Below, in pieces: positions 7,735 to 16,028 of a stretch of 18,885 nt of DNA (position 1 is the first letter of the stretch; each line of letters begins with the position of its first letter). Source of the stretch: Bacteroidales bacterium. Lineage in GTDB: Bacteria > Bacteroidota > Bacteroidia > Bacteroidales > UBA932. The notes below the pieces were generated by a model, which saw nothing but the letters and a program-made list of their open reading frames with translations, had not been told where the DNA came from and made no database searches. The stretch is from contig SFPH01000026.1 in assembly GCA_004552115.1 (NCBI GenBank), forward strand, positions 1 to 18,885, given 5' to 3'. Both the position numbers and the translations under genes were made by a program.

Positions 7735-9702
7735 ATGAAAATGAATATATTGAATAAAGCGGCAGCCCTTCTGGGCCTCATTCTTTGCGTGGCCCCGTCC
7801 TGCTCGGATTTCCTCGAGAGGGAGGACGACGGCAAACTTCAGGAAGCCAAAGTGTTCGCCCGCTTCGACAAGGTGAACCAGCTGGTCACCCAGCTCTATT
7901 CCGACATGTACAGGAACAGTCCGGGCCTGAATATGATATACAGCTACAACATCGGCACATTGTGCGATGAACTCGAGTTCAACAATGCGGACAATGCCCC
8001 TGCACTGAAGATTCTCAACGGCCAGCTCAGCGCCGACCCTGCCGCCATCGGAGCGGTTTACGGAGGTTCCGGATACGGATGGTGGTGGACATACTACCAG
8101 TCCATCAGGAAGGCCAACAAGATTATCGCCGGTGTAAAGCAGTACAATACCCCTGACCACCCTTCAAGACCGGGTCTGCTCTCCAAGAGGATTGGCGAGG
8201 CCTATTTCTTCAGGGCCTACTACCACTATATGATTCTCCGCTTCCACGGCGAGATGGTTTACAGTGACAGGGTTTACAGCCTGGAGGAGGATCCGGCCTC
8301 CTATGCAGTCCGCGAGTCGGTTCACGCCAGCGTGGAAAAGATGTGCCGCGACCTGGACGAGGCGGCAAGAAGACTTCCGGCCAAGCAGGAAGGCGAGGAG
8401 TTCAACAGGATTGACAAGGGAACCTGCCTTGCGGTCAAGACTCTTGCAAGATGGATTGCCGCCCAGCCTCTCTACAATGGCGGACTCCTGGACGAGGAGG
8501 GCAACCACACCGGCATTTCCCCTCTCGGCGAGATTGACAACCGTGCAGGTCTCGCAGAGTACATGACCTATGACGAGAACAGGTGGAAGGCTGTAGTTTC
8601 CGCAGCCGAGGAATTCATGAAACTTGTCGAGGAGGGACGCTATGCCCTCTACAGCGAGGATGGCGAGGATATTCTCGAGAACAGCGGTGACAAGGTTTAC
8701 AAGAGGCTGGAGCAGATGTTCCGCAAGAATTCATTCTACCAGAAGGAGGCCATCCTCACCCTCACCAACGGTAAGGACACCAGGTGGATTCAGGACAATG
8801 TGCCTGCATCCTTCGGCAGCGGCCAGACCAGAAACCAGCCTACCCAGGAGCAGGTGGACATGTACGAAGTCATTGACAATGAGGCAAATTGCGGCTGGGA
8901 CATCTATACCGCCAAGGAAAAGGGCCTCTATGACGACGCCAATCCTTATGTGAACCGCGACCCTCGCTTCTACCGCGACATCGTATATGCCGGAGCCATT
9001 CTCCAGGGCAAGGAATACAATCCTGCCGATGGCTCTGACGCTCTGACCAATACTTCAGGAACCGACACCAGGAACACCCGTACCGGCTATGCCCTCAGGA
9101 AGTTCATTCACAACGACTGGAGCCAGACAGCTTCCATCTCCGGAATGCCTTTCCCTCTCATCCGTCTTCCTGAAATAATGCTCGTCTATGCCGAGGCTCT
9201 GAACGAGACCAATGGTGACGTGGCGACAATGCGTTCGATGCTCGACCAGATCAGGGAGCGCTCATTCATGAAGCCTGTCCCTGCATCGTTTGACGGAGAC
9301 AAGGCCGTAAGACGCGACTACATTGAGCGTGAACGCAGGGTTGAGCTCTTCTTCGAGAACAACAGATACTTCACAGTACGCTACAAGGGAATAATGACCA
9401 ATCCTGCCGAACTCAGCCGCGAGGAGAGCTATCTCGCAATGCCTGTCGAGACAAGGGCCCAGGCCTGGTTCGACGGCGGCAACGGCCAGTATCCTCAGAC
9501 CCAGCACTATGTGCACGGAATGCAGTGCGTAAGGGACGAGGCCAATGGAAAAGTGGTCGTGAACGGCAAGAAATACAGGATGGAGCGCATCGAGAGCAAG
9601 CAGCTTGCCCCGAGAAAGGTCCTCCCGCGCGACTATTTCTTCCCGATCAATTCCAATGAAATCGCCAAGACACCTTCCCTCGTGCAGAATCCGGGCTGGT
9701 AG
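7735..9702 (+). CDS. SusD/RagB family surface nutrient-binding lipoprotein
   Basis: This 655-residue protein is the substrate-binding lid of the SusCD importer. The signal peptide ends in a lipobox with Cys23 (VAPSCSDFLE), and SDFLE after the cysteine is typical of SusD proteins. TPR-like helical features of the family are clear: WWWTYYQSIRKANKII, RIGEAYFFRAYYHYMILRF, IRLPEIMLVYAEALNE near the C-terminal part, and YIERERRVELFFENNRY. The C-terminus FFPINSNEIAKTP...NPGW is the usual ending (family: P.P..ei..NP.l.QNPGW). At 655 residues it is at the long end of the family. It sits 12 nt after SusC, as expected for an obligate pair. Ligand specificity cannot be read from sequence; the GH92 neighbours suggest mannose-containing glycans or glycopeptides. 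Confidence 0.95.
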   Translation: MKMNILNKAAALLGLILCVAPSCSDFLEREDDGKLQEAKVFARFDKVNQLVTQLYSDMYRNSPGLNMIYSYNIGTLCDELEFNNADNAPALKILNGQLSADPAAIGAVYGGSGYGWWWTYYQSIRKANKIIAGVKQYNTPDHPSRPGLLSKRIGEAYFFRAYYHYMILRFHGEMVYSDRVYSLEEDPASYAVRESVHASVEKMCRDLDEAARRLPAKQEGEEFNRIDKGTCLAVKTLARWIAAQPLYNGGLLDEEGNHTGISPLGEIDNRAGLAEYMTYDENRWKAVVSAAEEFMKLVEEGRYALYSEDGEDILENSGDKVYKRLEQMFRKNSFYQKEAILTLTNGKDTRWIQDNVPASFGSGQTRNQPTQEQVDMYEVIDNEANCGWDIYTAKEKGLYDDANPYVNRDPRFYRDIVYAGAILQGKEYNPADGSDALTNTSGTDTRNTRTGYALRKFIHNDWSQTASISGMPFPLIRLPEIMLVYAEALNETNGDVATMRSMLDQIRERSFMKPVPASFDGDKAVRRDYIERERRVELFFENNRYFTVRYKGIMTNPAELSREESYLAMPVETRAQAWFDGGNGQYPQTQHYVHGMQCVRDEANGKVVVNGKKYRMERIESKQLAPRKVLPRDYFFPINSNEIAKTPSLVQNPGW

Positions 9703-9755
9703 TCGCAAAGACAGCTTGCTCCGCAGCGGCGAAGCCAAACTACAAGAAATATAAA

Positions 9756-11402
9756 ATGAAGATTATGAAACATTTAGGATATTGTATCTCAGTTCTCCTC
9801 GCATCGGCTGCCCTGGCCTCATGCGACTGGAAGAGCGACCCGCAGATCCTGGTATATCCGGGAACTGACCTCAGCGGAAACGGGAACAGCAAGAATACTG
9901 AGAAAAACCGCATCATCAATGAATTCGAGAACATCCTCTCCCTCCGTATCGAGGGAGGTTGGAAAATCGAATCCGGTGAGGACGTGGTATTCTATGTATT
10001 CGACATTGACGCAGGCTCCTACGTCACCAAGTCATCCATGAATCCGAAGTCGAGGGCAGGTGCCTACAAACTCTCTGTCAGCGACGATATGGATCTGAAT
10101 ATCACATTCGAGAACTCCGACATCGAGGACCTCATCGGCTCCTCGGCCCTTACCGTCAGGGAGGCCAAGGTGTCAGAGATTGTATGCAACATCCCCGGCA
10201 CAAGCACCGAGGTCAGGATTCTGCCTGCCACCCAGGCCGAGCTTGACAGCTACCTGACCGATGACGAAAGACTCCTCAAGACCTTCACCGATGTCCTTTA
10301 TGCCGGCAACGAAGGTGATGGATGGAGACTTTCACTCACAGATCTGGACGAGACCGCATACCTGGTTCTCAACAAGGCTGACGGCTCATTCATCGTGAAG
10401 TTCGCTTCCGACAGAATCACTGCCGAGGGCCAGTACGAACTGGTAGTGGAGAATGGTGAAGCACATCTCTATGTGACTGATTCAGAGCTTGCAGCAAGAC
10501 TCGGCACGGATGACGTCATCCTCACTGCCATCAATGCTGACGGAAGCATCAGCTTCAAGGCCGGAGAAGGAAGCTACATAATGTACCGCGCATCCAGGGA
10601 GGATATCGACAACCTCAAGTCCGACCTCGAAATGCTCATCGACAAGATCATGGAAAGGGGTTACGGCTCCAAGCTCATCAGGACTGAGGACGGCACATTC
10701 GTGGGCCACTACTACATTGACAGCAAGAACAGCCTCATCAGGTTCACATTCTATGCCGACGCCAATGTCACCACCTCCGCTCCGGAAATCGTCAGCGAAG
10801 GCGACGTGCTCAGGTTCTCCGAGCCGGTAAGCGTATCGGGCTCAAACGTGACATCACTCACCGTGGACGGAGACAATGTGACCCTCGACGGCCTCGCAGC
10901 CGGTCTCAAGCTCACTGACAACCTCTCCATCGGCAAGGATGACAACACCTATGCAATGGCAGATTACCTCAAGAAGACAAGCGATGCCCAGTGGCAGTTC
11001 AAGTCTGCCCCTGTGACAGTGTCCAACAATCTCAAGGCGGAGTACGAAGCCCTCTATGACTGGGGTGACGGTGTCCGCACATACGAGTGGAACGGTGACT
11101 GGGGTGCATTCGTGGTGATGCTCTATGACGGCAACTGGACATATTACTTCCTCCTGTATCAGGGCAATGACATGAGCCCGATCGCCGGAACGGACATCAT
11201 CAGGTTCAACAAGAACGCCGGTCTCCACTCCTCATTCGGAACCAACATGGATACATATAAGTCAATGATGGGCAAGACCTACTCCTTCTTCATGGATGAA
11301 GACCACATCATTGTCCGCACTACCGAGGAGGCCACCGCTCCTCTCCTCATCATGAGCACGAGCACAACGGACTTCATCTATTTCCCTAACGCGGTAAAAT
11401 AA
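9756..11402 (+). CDS. Lipoprotein with internally repeated domains (DUF4302-like at best)
   Basis: This 548-residue protein has a type II signal peptide with lipobox Cys23 (LASCDW), so it is probably a surface lipoprotein of the locus. After a Ser/Asn-rich tether, two segments align with each other. Residues about 52-168 hold EGGWKIES...VFDIDAGSYV...AGAYKLSV...ILPATQAELDSYL. Residues about 172-287 hold EGDGWRLSL...LNKADGSFIV...EGQYELVV...YRASREDIDNL. A third, less clear copy may start near 290 (LRFTFYADAN-like segment). The pattern (GW, then a beta hairpin with DGS, then a Y-L-V strand, then a short C-terminal helix) recalls DUF4302 lipoproteins, which often accompany SusCD and peptidase genes. 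I am not certain of the family. No catalytic motif is seen. A glycan- or protein-binding role is an inference from position. Start ATG 9756 chosen; 9765 (MKHLGY) is possible. Confidence 0.8.
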   Translation: MKIMKHLGYCISVLLASAALASCDWKSDPQILVYPGTDLSGNGNSKNTEKNRIINEFENILSLRIEGGWKIESGEDVVFYVFDIDAGSYVTKSSMNPKSRAGAYKLSVSDDMDLNITFENSDIEDLIGSSALTVREAKVSEIVCNIPGTSTEVRILPATQAELDSYLTDDERLLKTFTDVLYAGNEGDGWRLSLTDLDETAYLVLNKADGSFIVKFASDRITAEGQYELVVENGEAHLYVTDSELAARLGTDDVILTAINADGSISFKAGEGSYIMYRASREDIDNLKSDLEMLIDKIMERGYGSKLIRTEDGTFVGHYYIDSKNSLIRFTFYADANVTTSAPEIVSEGDVLRFSEPVSVSGSNVTSLTVDGDNVTLDGLAAGLKLTDNLSIGKDDNTYAMADYLKKTSDAQWQFKSAPVTVSNNLKAEYEALYDWGDGVRTYEWNGDWGAFVVMLYDGNWTYYFLLYQGNDMSPIAGTDIIRFNKNAGLHSSFGTNMDTYKSMMGKTYSFFMDEDHIIVRTTEEATAPLLIMSTSTTDFIYFPNAVK

Positions 11403-11412
11403 TTAACGTTGC

Positions 11413-11440
11413 GGAGGCGGGTGGTCACCTGCCCGCCTCC
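11413..11440 (+). repeat. Perfect GC-rich inverted repeat between operon genes
   Basis: Arms GGAGGCGGG (11413-11421) and CCCGCCTCC (11432-11440) flank a 10-nt loop in the 58-nt gap between the repeat-domain lipoprotein and the BSP lipoprotein. No T-run follows. It may be an mRNA-stabilising or processing hairpin that sets different expression of upstream and downstream genes, or a weak attenuator. Confidence 0.7.
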
Positions 11441-11460
11441 ACATAAACAATGACAAGACA

Positions 11461-12678
11461 ATGAAACACATATACAGAATAATGTCAGTCCTTGCGGCCG
11501 CCGCAGTATCGGTTGCCTGCATTGACAGGGGAGGATATGTTTTCGGAGAACTGCCTCCCGGAGCGACTCCTGTGGAGGGTGAGGCTCTCGAGGCCAGGAA
11601 TGCCGTCTACAACGAGTCCCTCAACGAGCTTACTGTGAACTGGCGTTCAACCGCCGACCCTTCCATCTACAAGGGAGTAGAGCTCTCCTACACCATGCTC
11701 AGCGGTGCCACCAAGACCGTGAGAATGTACGCCAACAAGAACTTCCCTTCATCCTACGACAAGTTCTCCGTCCTCACTGTCAATCCTGAGACAGTGCGCT
11801 ACCGCTGCCTCTGGATAGATGAGGAAGGCAACGAGTCCACCAGCGAATGGGCCTCAGTGGATGACCTCCAGATCAAGAGGACCACATCCAATGACATATT
11901 CGCCGCCTATCTTCCTCCGAAGTTCAAGCTCGTGACCGATGCCGGGGTTTCAGACCAGGCAGCGTCGGCATACGCAGGCATCGTCGGCAAGGATACCAGG
12001 TCCCAGGAGGCCTACTACACAGACCTTCTCATCCAGGTACTCTCGTCAATGTATTATTCCACCACCGATTCGGGCGAGCGCCCTCTCAGCTGGCTCAAGT
12101 GCATCCTCGGCCCTATGGACCTCGCAGGAGCCCTGGCATATGTCTCAGGAGACAGCGAAGGACCTCTCATGAAGCTCGACTCGGGCTATCTCGAGTCCAT
12201 AGCCAAGGGCAATGTTAACCACGACGACGCCGTCTTCGAGATCAGGGGAGTCCTCATCCATGAGTTCACCCACCTTGTCCAGAAGACCGTGCCTTACAAC
12301 AATGGCGACAACATGAACTACTTCGCCTGCATCGAGGGCTTCGCTGATGCCGTAAGATGCGCCTGCGGTGGTGTAACAGACTACAACAGAAGGTATGTCG
12401 CCCTCAATGCCGGAGCATATCACGACCCGAACAGGACCGAGAACGGCAAATTCGGACCTTATGTATGGCAGGTTCCTTACGGAGTATCAGGATACTTCAT
12501 GTCCTGGCTCAGGTACTATGACGGAGACTTCCTCAGGAAACTGTCCCAGACGATGGTTTCAATGAAGGGAGACTGGTCCCTCGAGAATGCAGTGAAGTAC
12601 ATCCTCGGAGCAGATGCCGACATCCAGAAGCTCTGGGAGGAGTACATCGAGGACGTCAAGGCAGAAAACGCACAGTAA
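11461..12678 (+). CDS. BSP-type (basic secretory protein family) zinc metallopeptidase lipoprotein
   Basis: This 405-residue protein has a lipobox with Cys20 (VSVACIDRG), so it is an anchored lipoprotein. Residues about 40-135 look like a fibronectin-III/DUF4998-like sandwich (NAVYNESLNELTVNW, TVRYRCLWIDEEGNESTSEW). The C-terminal part is a BSP-type peptidase domain (PF04450-like): HEFTHLVQ at 267-274 gives the HExxH zinc site, followed by the conserved ACIEGFADAVR (289-299) and GVSGYFMSWLRYYDGDF. Conserved closing segments, including AVKYILGADADIQKLWEEY, match the end of the fusion protein in the same operon. It is likely a surface peptidase that cuts the protein part of a glycoprotein. The TAA ends 2 nt before the GH92 ATG, so peptidase and mannosidase should be co-translated. 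The domain call rests on motif recognition, and proteolytic activity is inferred. Confidence 0.85.
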   Translation: MKHIYRIMSVLAAAAVSVACIDRGGYVFGELPPGATPVEGEALEARNAVYNESLNELTVNWRSTADPSIYKGVELSYTMLSGATKTVRMYANKNFPSSYDKFSVLTVNPETVRYRCLWIDEEGNESTSEWASVDDLQIKRTTSNDIFAAYLPPKFKLVTDAGVSDQAASAYAGIVGKDTRSQEAYYTDLLIQVLSSMYYSTTDSGERPLSWLKCILGPMDLAGALAYVSGDSEGPLMKLDSGYLESIAKGNVNHDDAVFEIRGVLIHEFTHLVQKTVPYNNGDNMNYFACIEGFADAVRCACGGVTDYNRRYVALNAGAYHDPNRTENGKFGPYVWQVPYGVSGYFMSWLRYYDGDFLRKLSQTMVSMKGDWSLENAVKYILGADADIQKLWEEYIEDVKAENAQ

Positions 12679-12680
12679 AT

Positions 12681-14954
12681 ATGAAACAATTGCTCACAAT
12701 ACTTCTGGCAATGCTCACTGTATCCGCGGGAGCCGGGGAAAAGGATGTCCTCGACTATGTCAACACCTTCATTGGAACAAGCAGCATGGGACACGTATTT
12801 CCGGGGGCCTGCGTGCCTCACGGAGGTGTCCAGCTCAGTCCCGACACCGAGGCGGCCCCGTTCTACAGGGACGGTAAATACAACAGCGAGACATACAGGT
12901 ATTGCGCAGGTTATCAGTATGGGGATCCGACAATCGTCGGATTCTCCCATACTCATCTGAGCGGGACTGGCCATTCCGACCTCGGAGACATTCTGATGAT
13001 GCCGACTTCCGGAGAGGTAAGCCTTGAGCCCGGCACCGTGGAGAATCCGGGATACCGTTCCAGGTTCTCGCACGATACCGAGAAAGCCGTTCCCGGCTAC
13101 TATGAAGTCTATCTTGAGGACAGCGGGGTCAAGGCCCAGCTCACCGCCACGAAACGCACGGGCGTCCACAAGTACACATTCAGGGAGGGTGCGGACCAGC
13201 ACCTCATAATGGACCTCGGTTACGGCATCTACAATTACGAAGGCAAGACAAGGTGGACAGATGTCAGGGTGGAGAATGACACCCTCCTGACCGGATTGCG
13301 CATTACAAGCGGCTGGGCCAGAGAAAATTACACCTATTTTGCAATTTCTTTCTCCAAGCCTGTCCTGAACTACGGGGCCAGGGACCGCCGTCCTCTCCCG
13401 TACTCCGGATTCTGGCGCAAGTTCGACCTTTCCAACAACTTCCCGGAGGTTGCCGGCCGTGACATCGTGATGCATTTCGACTTCGGAAACGGACCTGAGC
13501 CTCTCGTGGTGAAGGTCGCCATCTCCGCAGTCAGCGTTGACGGGGCATTGGCCAACCTTGAGGCCGAGGCATCCCCGTACACATTCGAGGAAATCAGGCA
13601 GCAGGCCGCCGACCAGTGGAGAAAGGAACTCTCCATCGTCAGCATGATCAATCCTTCCGTGTACAATGACGTGGACGGCTCCTACAGGGGCGTTGACCAT
13701 CGTGTCCACAAACTTGCGGAAGGGGAGACCAACTACACGGTTTTCTCGCTTTGGGATACCTACAGGGCTCTTCACCCGCTCTTCAACCTCATTGGAAGAG
13801 AGCGGAGCCGGGGCTTCTCCGAGTCGCTTCTCAGGCATTGGTCGCAGAGCGTCCACCATATTCTCCCGATATGGTCCCATATGGGCAATGAGAACTGGTG
13901 CATGATAGGCTATCACGGCGTCTCCCTGATCGGGGACGCATTGGCCAAAGGCATTGACATCGACCCTGAAACGGCAATGCAGGCCGTCCTCGGCAGCTCC
14001 AACTGCGACTATTATGACGGGACCGGAGTCTATAAGGAGAAAGGCTACGTGCCTTTTGAAACAAACGGCTCAGGAGCTTCGGTGACAATGGAATATGCCT
14101 ACGACGACTGGGTGATTTACAATATGGCCCGCCGCGCCGGCAACGACAGCATTGCCTCACTCTACCGCCAGAGAGCATTGAACTACCGCAATGTCTTCGA
14201 CCCGTCCTGCGGATTCGCAAGGGCGAGAATGGCTGACGGCAGCTGGAAGGAGGACTTCAATCTCTACTCCACCCACGGGCAGGGCTTCATCGAGGGCAAC
14301 TCCTGGAACTACTCGATGTACGTTCCTCACGACCCGGCCGGCCTCATCGGCCTTATGGGCGGGGACAAGGAGTTCACTTCAAGGCTGGACAGACTCTTCA
14401 CTGAACATCTAGACGATAAATATTTCGCTGAGACAGAAGATGTTACAAGGGAGGGAATCCTCGGAATGTACGTCCATGGCAATGAGCCGAGCCACCACGT
14501 CCCTTATCTCTACATGTGGACTTCCAGCCCTTGGAAGACCCAGCATTGGGTAAGGGAGATAATGGACAGGATGTACCGTCCTGAAATAGACGGACTCTGC
14601 GGCAATGACGACTGCGGCCAGATGTCAGCCTGGTACATCTTCTCGGCAATGGGATTCTATCCTGTATGCCCTGGCTCGGACCAGTTCGTCATCGGTGCGC
14701 CTTACTTCCCTTATGTGAAGATAAATCTTGAAAATGGGAAAACCATTGAAATCAAGGCGGATGGGGTATCTTCAGAAAGGAGATATGTCCACGGCATCAA
14801 ACTCAATGGGAAGGAACACCGGAGGGCCTATTTCACATACGATGACCTCAAGGACGGAGCCGTGATCGAGTTCACCATGAAGTCCACTCCGGACAAGAGA
14901 CGCAAGTATAAGGAGGAAGAGAAACCTTATTCCCTGACCAATGACACATTGTAG
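12681..14954 (+). CDS. GH92 family alpha-mannosidase (exo-acting)
   Basis: This 757-residue protein has a signal peptide (about 1-18, TVSAGA). GH92 enzymes are calcium-dependent inverting exo-alpha-mannosidases. Family landmarks are VNTFIGT and FPGACVPHGGVQLSPDT near the N-terminus, GFSHTHLSGTG, FSLWDTYRALHPL, EGNSWNY with the probable acid Glu538, HGNEPSHH (599-606) and GNDDCGQMSAWY (641-652) with the probable base Asp pair. Odd point: between QWRKELS and NPSVYNDVDG (about 318-324) the linker is about 19 residues shorter than I recall for the family. The widely conserved FYTALYH-type segment is missing, while the frame stays open. This suggests an in-frame deletion that could affect folding of the (alpha/alpha)6 barrel. 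It follows the BSP gene by 2 nt and precedes the GH92-BSP fusion by 6 nt. Linkage preference (alpha-1,2, -1,3 or other) cannot be assigned. Confidence 0.93.
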   Translation: MKQLLTILLAMLTVSAGAGEKDVLDYVNTFIGTSSMGHVFPGACVPHGGVQLSPDTEAAPFYRDGKYNSETYRYCAGYQYGDPTIVGFSHTHLSGTGHSDLGDILMMPTSGEVSLEPGTVENPGYRSRFSHDTEKAVPGYYEVYLEDSGVKAQLTATKRTGVHKYTFREGADQHLIMDLGYGIYNYEGKTRWTDVRVENDTLLTGLRITSGWARENYTYFAISFSKPVLNYGARDRRPLPYSGFWRKFDLSNNFPEVAGRDIVMHFDFGNGPEPLVVKVAISAVSVDGALANLEAEASPYTFEEIRQQAADQWRKELSIVSMINPSVYNDVDGSYRGVDHRVHKLAEGETNYTVFSLWDTYRALHPLFNLIGRERSRGFSESLLRHWSQSVHHILPIWSHMGNENWCMIGYHGVSLIGDALAKGIDIDPETAMQAVLGSSNCDYYDGTGVYKEKGYVPFETNGSGASVTMEYAYDDWVIYNMARRAGNDSIASLYRQRALNYRNVFDPSCGFARARMADGSWKEDFNLYSTHGQGFIEGNSWNYSMYVPHDPAGLIGLMGGDKEFTSRLDRLFTEHLDDKYFAETEDVTREGILGMYVHGNEPSHHVPYLYMWTSSPWKTQHWVREIMDRMYRPEIDGLCGNDDCGQMSAWYIFSAMGFYPVCPGSDQFVIGAPYFPYVKINLENGKTIEIKADGVSSERRYVHGIKLNGKEHRRAYFTYDDLKDGAVIEFTMKSTPDKRRKYKEEEKPYSLTNDTL

Positions 14955-14960
14955 TATTGT

Positions 14961-16028
14961 ATGAATAACTTCTTTATAAAGGCGGCGATGTTGGCGACAG
15001 CGTTCGCCGCCCTTGTTCAGTCAGCGAGTGCTGAGGACAAAGATCTGAAAATCAATTATGTAAATCCCCTCGTGGGAACGGCGGGCTACGGCAATGTCTA
15101 TCCTGGCTCCCAGATTCCGTTCGGAGGCATCCAGATCAGCCCGGATACCGACAGGGATTTCTATGATGCGGCCGCAGGCTACAAATATGACCACGGAACC
15201 CTTCTCGGATTCTCATTGACCCATCTGAGCGGTACCGGCATTCCGGACCTCGGGGACTTCCTTTTCATGCCGGGAACCGGAGAAATCCATCTCGACCCGG
15301 GCACTCACGATGACCCTGACTCAGGATACCGCTCCAGATACAGCCACGAGGAGGAATGGTGCTCCCCGAACTACTATGCCGTGAATCTTCTGGACTACGG
15401 CGTGAAGGCCGAGATGACATCGTCCCTGCACAGCGGCATTCTCCGTTTCACCTATCCGGAGGCGGAGGACTCCTTCATTCTCCTGGATCTGGACCATACC
15501 CTGTGGTGGAACTGTGCCTGGTCCAATATCCGCATTGAGGATGAGCATACATTGACAGGATACAAGCTGGTCAAGGGCTGGGGACCGGAGCGTCACATCT
15601 ATTTCACGGCCGAGTTCTCCAAGCCTATAGAGGATTTCGGGATAATGCAGGACGGCGGACTGGTGCATTACAATACCAAGCGTTTCCGCAGCAGCCGCGA
15701 GGCCTGGGGCAAGGGCATCAAGTTCTGGCTCAAGTTCCCGACATCTGAAAATGAGCAGGTTACGGTGAAGGTGGCCATATCCTCAGTCGATGCGGATGGA
15801 GCCAGGGGAAACCTCAGGGAAATTGCGGGCCTTGACTTCGAGCAGGTCCGCCTGGCCGGAGAAAGAAAGTGGGAGAAGCTACAGATGCTTCCTCTGCCCG
15901 TTCGTCTTCCAGGATGCGGACGGCAGGTTCCGCAGGCTGGACAAGAGCATCGGCAGGGCCGAGGGCTTTACAAATTACACGACTTTCTCATTGTGGGATA
16001 CTTACAGGGCATTTCACCCGCTGCTTAA
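14961..16028 (+). CDS. GH92 alpha-mannosidase, N-terminal fragment (frameshifted)
   Basis: Signal peptide (about 1-24, ending SASA before EDKD), then the GH92 N-terminal beta-sandwich domain: INYVNPLVGTAGYGNVYPGS, IPFGGIQISPDTD, GFSLTHLSGTGIPDLGD, YGVKAEMTSSLHSGILRF and VTVKVAISSVDADGARGN. It is collinear with the first GH92. GH92-like sequence in this frame ends at ERKWEKL (about 15879). The last 50 residues (from MLPLP on, to the stop at 16028) are out-of-frame translation of the catalytic domain and resemble nothing. Only the sandwich domain could be made from this frame, without catalytic residues, so it is unlikely to be active alone. The rest of the protein continues in the next frame from about 15880. 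Treat it with the following entry as one broken gene, or as an intact gene with an assembly error. Confidence 0.85.
   Translation: MNNFFIKAAMLATAFAALVQSASAEDKDLKINYVNPLVGTAGYGNVYPGSQIPFGGIQISPDTDRDFYDAAAGYKYDHGTLLGFSLTHLSGTGIPDLGDFLFMPGTGEIHLDPGTHDDPDSGYRSRYSHEEEWCSPNYYAVNLLDYGVKAEMTSSLHSGILRFTYPEAEDSFILLDLDHTLWWNCAWSNIRIEDEHTLTGYKLVKGWGPERHIYFTAEFSKPIEDFGIMQDGGLVHYNTKRFRSSREAWGKGIKFWLKFPTSENEQVTVKVAISSVDADGARGNLREIAGLDFEQVRLAGERKWEKLQMLPLPVRLPGCGRQVPQAGQEHRQGRGLYKLHDFLIVGYLQGISPAA

Noticed and set aside
9703..9755. Possible GCTT/AAGC hairpin between SusD and the repeat lipoprotein.
   Set aside because: Short arms with an unstable inner part and no T-run; not distinguishable from chance.
11413..11440. 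The intergenic hairpin as a rho-independent terminator.
   Set aside because: ACATAAACAATG follows with no T-run, and operon genes continue 20 nt later.
12516..13916. A 466-codon open frame on the minus strand across the BSP and GH92 genes.
   Set aside because: Both plus-strand genes show clear family motifs here. The minus-strand translation has no signal peptide or recognisable domain and is a codon-bias shadow.
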